This document shows positions 1 to 5,500 of a stretch of 5,685 nucleotides of DNA, piece after piece. Each line of letters begins with the position of its first letter. Position 1 is the first letter of the stretch. The stretch lies in the NCBI GenBank assembly GCA_001795245.1, contig MGOD01000118.1, positions 1 through 5,685 on the forward strand, written 5' to 3'. Source of the stretch: Chloroflexi bacterium RBG_16_70_13. Its GTDB lineage: Bacteria > Chloroflexota > Limnocylindria > Limnocylindrales > CSP1-4. The notes below the pieces were generated by a model, which worked only from the letters and a program-made list of their open reading frames with translations, did no database searches and had not been told where the DNA came from. A program made the translations under genes and the position numbers.

Positions 1-481
1 GCTCGGGCGTGGGCTCCGGAGTGGGGAGCGGCAGCGTCGCCGCGTCCACGTGGTAGTTGTCGTTCTTCCTGGTCCTGCCCTGGGTCACGTCGACCGAGTA
101 GACGCCCCAGTCATCATTGGCGACGACGTAGGCCTCGAGGCAGAAAGCCCCGATCCCGTCCGTCGTCGACGATCCGGACGCCACGACGAGGTTCGGATCG
201 CCGCTGCCGCCTCCGGGTGCTCCGGTGATCGCCCAGGTGATCCCCGCGACCGCGGCGAAGTTGTCGCCTCGAACGTAGACCGTGTCACCGGCCCCGTATT
301 CGTTCGTGTTCTGGGCCGCCTGGTCCGAGCAGGGATCGTTGGTCGTCCAGATCGAGCCACTGGCGCCGGCAGCGAGCGTCGAGCCCACTCCGACGCTGAG
401 CGCCGAGAGGGCGAGAAGTGACGACGCCGCGACGCGGATGGCGCGAGCGCTCGTCCGATCCGTGCGGTAGCGACTGTTCAT
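1..481 (-). CDS. Secreted surface protein, N-terminal part (3' end outside window)
   Basis: I read this frame directly. It opens at an ATG (481-479) and has no stop through the left edge, giving 160 codons. Residues 1-16 are polar and basic (six Arg). Residues 17-38 are hydrophobic and end in LAAGA-SGS, a typical Sec signal peptide with cleavage near residue 38-40. The mature part begins GSIWTTNDPC, continues through GDTVYVRGDNF (66-75) and a Gly-rich turn (90-95), and ends YSVDV...KNDNYHV (128-145). It then enters a Pro/Thr linker (PLPTPEPTPE) at the edge. Two Cys (51 and 114) could form a disulfide outside the cell. The start and end of the module resemble residues 42-191 of the neighbouring complete protein (GAIWTS, DVYLNGG, YSVDM, KNDNYKV), so I infer a related beta-rich extracellular module. 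GGGGA lies 5 nt before the ATG. By analogy with its neighbours the missing C-terminus probably holds an LPPTD-type anchor, which cannot be checked here. No function is recognised. Confidence 0.85.
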   Translation of the reverse strand, partial: MNSRYRTDRTSARAIRVAASSLLALSALSVGVGSTLAAGASGSIWTTNDPCSDQAAQNTNEYGAGDTVYVRGDNFAAVAGITWAITGAPGGGSGDPNLVVASGSSTTDGIGAFCLEAYVVANDDWGVYSVDVTQGRTRKNDNYHVDAATLPLPTPEPTPE

Positions 482-486
482 TGTGG

Positions 487-491
487 TCCCC
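487..491 (-). promoter_or_regulatory. Ribosome binding site of the left-edge gene
   Basis: GGGGA on the minus strand, 5 nt before the ATG at 481. It is part of the string GGGGACCA, which also precedes the start of the middle gene. This supports 481 as the true start. Confidence 0.55.
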
Positions 492-519
492 GAGTACTGA
501 TGATTGCGTGGTACCGGAA

Positions 520-534
520 CCCGGAAGATCCGGG
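520..534 (-). other. Small hairpin in the 5' leader of the left-edge gene
   Basis: A perfect 6-bp inverted repeat, CCCGGA-TCT-TCCGGG on the minus strand, 39 nt before the ATG. The middle gene also has a leader hairpin in a comparable place, but with unrelated sequence. Role unknown. In DNA this GC-rich it may be chance. Confidence 0.35.
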
Positions 535-581
535 GCCCTTGCCTAGGGGGCTCCGCCATCGTGGGGGACCTTCCGCAGGCC

Positions 582-664
582 CGTCCAGTACCAGCGGGTC
601 CTATCGATTCGCACTCGAGTCCACCAGACCACACCACCGCGTCAGATCCCGGTGCGCTCGGGCA
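582..664 (-). promoter_or_regulatory. Conserved upstream control block, copy 2 (probable promoter/operator)
   Basis: This 83-bp segment is related to 2291-2373, which has the same length and lies in the same position before the next gene. Shared islands on the plus strand, in order, are CGTCCAGTACC, CCTAT, CGCAC, CCACC-x-GACC, CACCGC, TCA-x-ATCC, CGGTG and GCTCGGGCA, with short gaps between them. It contains an inverted repeat, CACCG (635-639) and CGGTG (650-654), around a 10-nt spacer. On the minus strand the ATAGG box (604-600) could be a -10-like element. The inverted repeat would then centre about 43 bp upstream of it, and no good -35 is visible, which would fit an activator-dependent promoter. 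The conservation is seen; the promoter role is inferred. A structured leader RNA is the main alternative. Confidence 0.6.
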
Positions 665-785
665 ACGCACGGTCCCATGACGGCCGGCTACGGCCAGTGG
701 TACGACGGTCGGCGCCCGACACCGGACCCGTCGGCCGTACGCCGGTGCGGAGGGCACGACGGGTGTCGATCTCGAGAGCTCGTCG

Positions 786-829
786 AAAAAGGGCGGACGG
801 GACGCACTCAGGCCTGTGCGTCCCGTCCG
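786..829 (-). terminator. Rho-independent terminator of the middle gene
   Basis: On the minus strand a perfect 14-bp stem (CGGACGGGACGCAC, 829-816, pairing with 807-794) closes an 8-nt loop. It is followed by CCC and then TTTTT (790-786). It lies 179 bp past the stop at 1008. A near-identical terminator follows the upstream gene at 2484-2443. The two stems differ by one base pair (A-T here, G-C there), so pairing is kept in both. Confidence 0.9.
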
Positions 830-844
830 GGTCTCGGGGACCCT
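822..844 (-). repeat. 23-bp direct repeat, copy A, joined to terminator
   Basis: Identical over 23 bp to 2477-2499. It covers one arm of the terminator stem and continues upstream in the transcript into a small GGGTC-CCCGA-GACCC hairpin (842-828). The repeat therefore keeps more than the terminator stem itself. Confidence 0.85.
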
Positions 845-941
845 ATGGTTGGCCGGCCGCACGGGCCGGTGGGTGGCGCTGCTCGACGCCACTGCTCAGG
901 GAGATCCTACCCGCGGCGGCCGGGCCTGTGCCGGCCCACCG

Positions 942-986
942 AGCACGAAGGCCGGAGCGGTGGTCGCTCCGGCCTCCTATCGTGCT
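942..986 (-). other. Large hairpin just past the stop of the middle gene
   Basis: The inner stem is 11 bp and perfect (949-959 with 965-975, 5-nt loop). The outer stem is 7 bp (942-948 with 980-986), separated from it by a 4-nt one-sided bulge at 976-979. It begins 21 bp after the stop codon. No T-run follows, so a classical terminator is unlikely. It may block 3' exonucleases or act together with the real terminator further on. It has no counterpart behind the large upstream gene. Confidence 0.6.
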
Positions 987-1007
987 GGGTCTTCCCGGTT
1001 GGGCTGG

Positions 1008-2171
1008 CTAGCGTCGGCGGCTGGTCGCGCGCGCCGGGGTCAACACGAGGACGCTCGCGAGGAGCGCGGCCAGCGCGATGAGGGCGAGGCGCCAGGTGCC
1101 GTCGGCCGGGCCGGACGGGCCATTGATGACGTCGGTCGGCGGGAGCGTGACGCTCGGCGTCCCGGTCTCGGCGCCCACCGACTGGACGAACGTCGGGGTC
1201 GGGGCGACCGTCGGGGTCGGGGCGAGCGTCGGCGGGGCCGTCGGCTCGTCCGTCGGCGGGGCCGTCGGCGGCAGGACCGTCACGTCGGCCGTGGCGTCGT
1301 CGGTCACCTCGTTCTCGCCGTCCCAGCCGTGGGCGATCGCCACGTTGGTCGTGTCCTCGGTGATGAGCATGGTGCAGGTGAAGATCCAGATCTCATCGAG
1401 GTCGAGGAGGTCGTTGGTATTGTCGTCGCCGCTGACGTAGTCGACGGGCGAGCAGGTGTCGTCCTCGACCGTGACATCCGACAGGGCCGTGTCACCCACG
1501 TTCGAGACGGTGTACGTGTAGGTCACGTCGGCGCCGTCCGCCGGAACCTCGGTCGGATCGGCGACCTTGTCGAGCGAGATCGCCGGGTCGGCGAAGCGGA
1601 CCTTGTAGTTGTCGTTCTTCGTCGGCGCGCTGCAATCGAGGATGTTGAACGTCGCGGAATCGGCGTCGAAGCCGTCGCACGCCTCGACGTCAGCGACGGG
1701 ACCCATGTCGACGCTGTACTCGCCGCCGTTGTTCGGCGTGGTCGCGTAGGGCATGAGCTGGACGGGCAGGCCGCCGTTGCAGCCGCCGGCGCCCTCGATG
1801 TGGTTGCCGTCACCGGACACGCCGGTGATGACACCGTTGATCACGGCGACCTGGCGGAACTTGATGGCGTCCTGCGACAGGAGCACCGAGCCGCTGGGAT
1901 CGGTCACCTGGAAGTAGTAGTCGCCGTCCGGCAGGCCCTGTCCGCCACCGCAGTTCTGCGGCCCACCGTTGAGGTAGACGTCACTCTTGTCGGCGTAGAT
2001 GTTCGCGTTGACGGCCGTGCCGTCGGAGAGCGACGTCCAGATCGCGCCGTTGAACGACGCAGCGGACGAGGTCGCCGGCGCGAGAAGCGCCAGGGCGAGC
2101 ATCGAAGCGACCGTCAGCCAGCCGACCCTGCGGGCGGTGCTGACGCGCTTCGCGGTGAGCGAGCGTTCCAT
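1008..2171 (-). CDS. Secreted surface protein: N-terminal beta module, DUF11-type repeat, LPPTD anchor
   Basis: A complete 387-residue protein. I chose ATG 2171 over the in-frame ATG at 2348 because it follows GGGGAGGGGA by 7 nt and opens a clear signal peptide: basic residues 2-15, hydrophobic 18-32, then ATSSA-ASF with cleavage near 37. Residues 40-193 form a beta-rich module with DVYLNGG (64-70), DGDYYFQVTDPSGS (82-95), a GGEYSVDM stretch (149-156) and KNDNYKV (185-191), plus four Cys (74, 131, 165, 180). This module type recurs in bacterial surface proteins of unknown role. Residues about 197-299 are a DUF11-type repeat (ISLDKVADP, VTYTYTVSNVGDTALSDVTVEDD) with Cys 240 and 266. A Pro/Thr linker follows (301-327), then LPPTD (343-347), a membrane helix (360-378) and the tail RATSRRR. 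It is flanked by its own conserved upstream block and its own terminator, so it is probably transcribed alone. A structural or adhesive surface role is inferred. Confidence 0.92.
   Translation of the reverse strand: MERSLTAKRVSTARRVGWLTVASMLALALLAPATSSAASFNGAIWTSLSDGTAVNANIYADKSDVYLNGGPQNCGGGQGLPDGDYYFQVTDPSGSVLLSQDAIKFRQVAVINGVITGVSGDGNHIEGAGGCNGGLPVQLMPYATTPNNGGEYSVDMGPVADVEACDGFDADSATFNILDCSAPTKNDNYKVRFADPAISLDKVADPTEVPADGADVTYTYTVSNVGDTALSDVTVEDDTCSPVDYVSGDDNTNDLLDLDEIWIFTCTMLITEDTTNVAIAHGWDGENEVTDDATADVTVLPPTAPPTDEPTAPPTLAPTPTVAPTPTFVQSVGAETGTPSVTLPPTDVINGPSGPADGTWRLALIALAALLASVLVLTPARATSRRR
1131..1145 (-). other. LPPTD sorting-like motif of the middle protein
   Basis: Codes for LPPTD at residues 343-347, followed by 12 spacer residues, a hydrophobic helix and an Arg-rich end. 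This is the layout of a sortase substrate, but with Asp where the canonical LPxTG has Gly. The same pentapeptide and layout occur in the large upstream protein. Confidence 0.65.
1191..1271 (-). repeat. Pro/Thr linker with short in-frame DNA tandem repeats
   Basis: Codes for residues 301-327. There are two internal periods. A 17-bp match recurs 18 bp apart (1191-1207 and 1209-1225), giving APTPT-type hexads. A 19-bp match recurs 24 bp apart (1227-1245 and 1251-1269), giving TAPPTDEP and TAPPTLAP. This is a wall-spanning type of linker. Both periods are multiples of three, so slippage would change linker length without breaking the frame. Confidence 0.75.
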
Positions 2172-2178
2172 CGATTGG

Positions 2179-2188
2179 TCCCCTCCCC
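2179..2188 (-). promoter_or_regulatory. Strong ribosome binding site of the middle gene
   Basis: GGGGAGGGGA on the minus strand, 7 nt before the ATG at 2171. It fixes the start there rather than at the upstream in-frame ATG (2348). Confidence 0.8.
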
Positions 2189-2290
2189 TGGGAGATTCAC
2201 TCCGAATGGCCTGATGTGAACCACGTCCGCCGGCCCCAGACCTCTCGTCGGGGTCGAGCGGGCAGCCAGAATGACCGAAAGGTCCTGGGT

Positions 2291-2373
2291 CGTCCAGTAC
2301 CTCGGAACCCCTATTCCCGCACGCTAACCCCACCGGACCGCCCAGCACCGCTCAATCCTTCGGTGCTCGGGCA
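2291..2373 (-). promoter_or_regulatory. Conserved upstream control block, copy 1 (probable promoter/operator)
   Basis: Related over 83 bp to 582-664, with identical outer ends (plus-strand CGTCCAGTACC at 2291-2301 and GCTCGGGCA at 2365-2373). The inverted repeat is longer here: AGCACCG (2344-2350) and CGGTGCT (2361-2367), 7 bp with the same 10-nt spacer. An ATAGG box lies at 2314-2310 on the minus strand, about 43 bp from the centre of the inverted repeat, which matches the other copy. The block ends 120 bp before the ATG at 2171. Sequence similarity is seen; promoter or operator function is inferred. Confidence 0.6.
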
Positions 2374-2442
2374 CACCGGAGTACCAGGACCATCGTCCGG
2401 GGTAGCAGCCGCGGCGGAGCTCGGGGCCGCGAGCGGATCCGG

Positions 2443-2484
2443 AAAAGGAGCGGACGGGGCGCACTAGGCGGTGCGCCCCGTCCG
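2443..2484 (-). terminator. Rho-independent terminator of the large surface-protein gene
   Basis: A perfect 14-bp stem on the minus strand (CGGACGGGGCGCAC, 2484-2471, pairing with 2464-2451) with a 6-nt loop, followed by CTCC and TTTT (2446-2443). It starts 44 bp past the stop at 2528. The T-run is short, but the stem is very strong and the element is duplicated at 786-829. Confidence 0.88.
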
Positions 2485-2499
2485 GGTCTCGGGGACCCT
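2477..2499 (-). repeat. 23-bp direct repeat, copy B, joined to terminator
   Basis: Identical to 822-844, 1655 bp away. It includes one terminator arm and the small GGGTC/GACCC hairpin (2498-2484). Confidence 0.85.
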
Positions 2500-2527
2500 G
2501 CGTCGGGTCCGGGTGGTGGCCCCTGCC

Positions 2528-5500
2528 CTAGCGGCGGCGGACCACCTCCCGGCGGGTCCGGCCGGGCGTCGGGGTGAGGTACCCCGCCACGAGGCCGACC
2601 CCGGCGAGGACGAGCAGGGCGAGCATCAGGCCGAAGCCCGGGCTGCTCGGAGCCTGATCGCCGTTGTCGATGCTGTCGGTCGGCGGAAGCGTCGGCGGAG
2701 AGGTCTCCTCGAGCACTTCCTGGACGAGGACGTCGTCCTCGGCGTCATCCTCTGGCGTCTCGTTGCTGTCGATCGTGGCGACGTTGACGAGCGGCTGCGG
2801 GAGATCGAACGAGTCTTCGTCCACGGTGACCTGGTAGGTCACGGTCCCGTCCTCGGTCACCTCGTCGGCGTGCCACGTCAGCGTCCGGGTCGCGTCGTCG
2901 TAGTCGACGAACGTGAACTCAGCGTTGTTCGTGGCCGAGCCGTCGACGTAGGTCAGGCCGACCGGAAGGGTGTCCGTGATGACGCCGTTGTGGACCGGCC
3001 CGCCGGTAAGGTCGTAGGCCAGGGTGTAGGTGAGGGTGTCACCGACCTTCGCGATGCCAACGCCGTTGATGGCCGTGCCACCGGTGTTGCCTGCGTAGCT
3101 CTTGTCGATGACCAGGGCCGGGACCTCGACAGTTGAATCGTCGTTGTCGCACGGCACGCCGGGCTCGTCGACGCAGACCTCGGCCTCGTTCGTCAGGGCG
3201 CCGAGTGCGTCGCCGTCGATCGTGACGTCATAGCTGATCGTCGCGGCCGGGTCGCCGGTCGGCAGGCTGGCGAAGGTCCAGGTGAGCGTGGTTCCGTCCG
3301 GGCTCACCGCGAAGGTCGAGGCCGGGTTGGAGGACTGGCTGCCGTTGACGTACGTCTGGCCGTCGGGCAGGACGTCGGTGACGACGGCGTTCGTGAGCGG
3401 GCCCTCGGTCACGTTCACGAGGATCGTGAACGTCACGGTCTGGCCCTGGCCGACGATGCCGTCGGCGTCGTCGTTGGACTTGTCGATCTCGACGCCGGGG
3501 ACGCGGACCTCGGCATCGTCCTCGTCGGACACGTCGGTGCCCTGCTCGGACTCGCCGGTGGCCGTCGCGACGTTGACGCGGCTCTCGTTGACCGTCAAGG
3601 TCGCCGAGCACTCCATCGAGGCGCCGGCGGCGAGCGTCGTCGCCGGGCAGTCCGCCTGGAAGTCATCGCCGGGGTCGGCTGTGCCGTTGTCGTCCCAGAC
3701 CTGGATGTTTTCGAGGGCGATCGGGCCGGTGTTGGTAACGAGGTAGGTGTAGGTGACCTCGCCGGGGCCCTGGACCAGGACGTCGCCGTCGGCGGCGTCA
3801 CCGGCCGTCTTGACGATCGAGATCGAGGGCCTGGAGTTGACGTAGGTGCAGGTGATCGAGCCGCCGGCGGCCATCGTCAGATTCGCCGTCGCGCCGTCGA
3901 TCTGGGCCGAGGACCCGCCGATGACGACGCAGTCGAGGTCGGTCAGATCCCAGCCGACCACAGCGCCCTCGGTGACCGAGTAGTCGCCGGGCGGGACGTT
4001 CTCGAACGATTGCATGTTCAAGAGCGTTCCGTTGGCGTCATCGTCGAGCTCGAAGTGGATCGGGCCGTCGAAGCCGCTGACGTCATAGCCGAAGTCCTGG
4101 GCGTCGTTCGGCTGGGCGTCCTTGATGATCGTGATCGTCCCGCGCTGGACGTTCGTGAAGGTGCAGGTGACCGTCTCGCCCGGGTCGAGCTCGAAGGTCG
4201 CCGTCCGCGCCCCGAGGTCGCCGGACGAGTTGGTGTCGTCACAGATGATTGACGTCAGGTCGAAGTCCGGCGTCGGATCAGCCTCGGTCGACGTGTAGGT
4301 GCCGGGCTGGAGGTTCGAGACGACGATCGTGCCGTTGTCGCCGATCGTCCCCTCGGCGTCGCCGCTGAAGTCGAATTCACCCTCGGCGCCGTCGGGGCTT
4401 GTCTGCTTCTCGACGATGATCGTGCCGCGCTTGGTGTTCGTGAAGGTGCAGGTGACGGTCTCACCGGGCTCGACGTCCAGGCTCGCGGGCGTCTCGCCCT
4501 GGTCGCACGTCGCGCTCGTCAAGTCCCAACCAGCCGGGACGCTCTCGCTGACCGAGTAGGCGCCCGGGACGACCTCCTGGTTGTTCGGGGCGGCCGCATC
4601 AGTCAGGCTGAAGCTCTCGTAGCCAGCACCGCCGGCGACGAAGCTGAAGCTCTGCGGGTCGCCGGACGGGTCCGTGACCTTGTCGACGACGATATGGCCG
4701 CGCTTCGTGTTGGTGAACGTGCAGGTGACGGTCTCGCCGGGCCCGACGGTGATGTCGGCGATCGTCTCGCCCTGGTCACACGTCGCGCCGGTTAGATCCC
4801 AGCCGGCCGGAACCGACTCGCTGACCGAGTAGGTGCCGGGCAGGACTTCCTGGTCGTTGGGGGCTGCGGCGTCGGTCAGGCTGAAGCCGACGTAGCCGGT
4901 GCCGCCGGTCGTGAACGAGAAGCTCTGCGGATCGCCACCCGGGAGGGTGACCTTGTCGACCACGATGTGGCCGCGCTGGGTGTTGGTGAAGGTGCAGGTG
5001 ACGACCTCGCCGGCCCCGAGGGTGATGTCGGCGATCGTCTCGCCCTGGTCACACGTCGCGCCAGTGAGGTCCCAGCCCGCCGGGATGTTGACCTCGGCTA
5101 CCGAGTAGGTGCCCGGGTCGAGGTTGCCGGAGTTGTTGGACTGGCCATCGGTCAGGAAGAAGTTCGCGGCCCAACTGGAGTCGAACTCGAAGCTCTGGTT
5201 CGAGCCGTCGGGAAGGGTCTGCTTGACCACGACGATCTGGCCGTCCTGGCGGTTGTTGAACGTGCAGGTGACGACCTCGCCGGCGCCGAGGTCGATCGCG
5301 TTGACCGCGCTGCCGTCGGAGCAGGTCGCCGAGGTCAGGTCCCAGCCGGCTGGGGTCAGCTCGGCCACCGAATAGGTGCCCGGGTCGAGGTTGCCGGAGT
5401 TGTTCGACTGGCCGTCGGTCAGGAAGAAGTTCCCGCCCCAGCTGGGATCGAACTCGAAGCTCTGGGGCGAGCCATCCGGCGTCGTCTGCTTGACGACGAC

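Larger units (their letters stand above)
482..1007. other. 526-bp intergenic spacer holding 3' structures, terminator and upstream control block
   Basis: No convincing gene lies here. In transcription order it contains a large hairpin just after the preceding stop (986-942); a very GC-rich stretch with two further short inverted repeats (918-923 with 931-936, and 853-858 with 864-869); a terminator (829-786); about 120 bp in which I see nothing definite; the 83-bp conserved block (664-582); a small 5'-leader hairpin (534-520); and the Shine-Dalgarno. Plus-strand open frames across it have Arg/Gly-rich, low-complexity translations and match no gene. Confidence 0.7.
2172..2527. other. 356-bp intergenic spacer with terminator and upstream control block
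   Basis: In transcription order it holds the terminator of the large gene (2484-2443), about 70 bp without clear signals, the conserved block (2373-2291) and a leader. The leader has an imperfect 8-bp inverted repeat (2281-2288 with 2294-2301, one mismatch), a second hairpin (2234-2253: 7 bp with one bulged base), and then the Shine-Dalgarno. An open minus-strand frame extends from the middle gene into this spacer as far as 2348, but it crosses the conserved block and shows no protein-like pattern. Confidence 0.7.

Noticed and set aside
50..421. Plus-strand and alternative minus-strand frames opposite the left-edge gene
   Set aside because: The minus frame from 481 has a signal peptide and a module shared with the neighbour. 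The others are compositional shadows.
500..1081. Plus-strand open frames across the left spacer
   Set aside because: Low-complexity Arg/Gly/Pro translations that cross the terminator and the conserved block, with no supported start or homologous pattern.
1131..1145. PEP-CTERM type exosortase signal
   Set aside because: The helix and Arg tail fit in outline, but the motif is LPPTD rather than PEP, and the spacing is that of LPxTG-type tails.
816..2219. 467-residue plus-strand open frame
   Set aside because: It runs antisense to the middle gene and is Arg/Asp/Val-rich with no domain pattern. The minus strand has a signal peptide, Shine-Dalgarno, DUF11 repeat and anchor, so this frame is a shadow of high GC.
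2172..2322. Known riboswitch in the 5' leader
   Set aside because: Hairpins are present but I could not match any known riboswitch core, and the two leaders are not similar below the 83-bp block.
2172..2348. Extension of the middle gene to ATG 2348
   Set aside because: It would put 59 unlike residues before the signal peptide and run through part of the conserved block. The strong Shine-Dalgarno lies before 2171.
2471..3136. 221-residue plus-strand open frame starting inside the terminator
   Set aside because: Antisense to the end of the large gene. Its opening residues match those of the frame at 816 only because both start in the duplicated terminator sequence.
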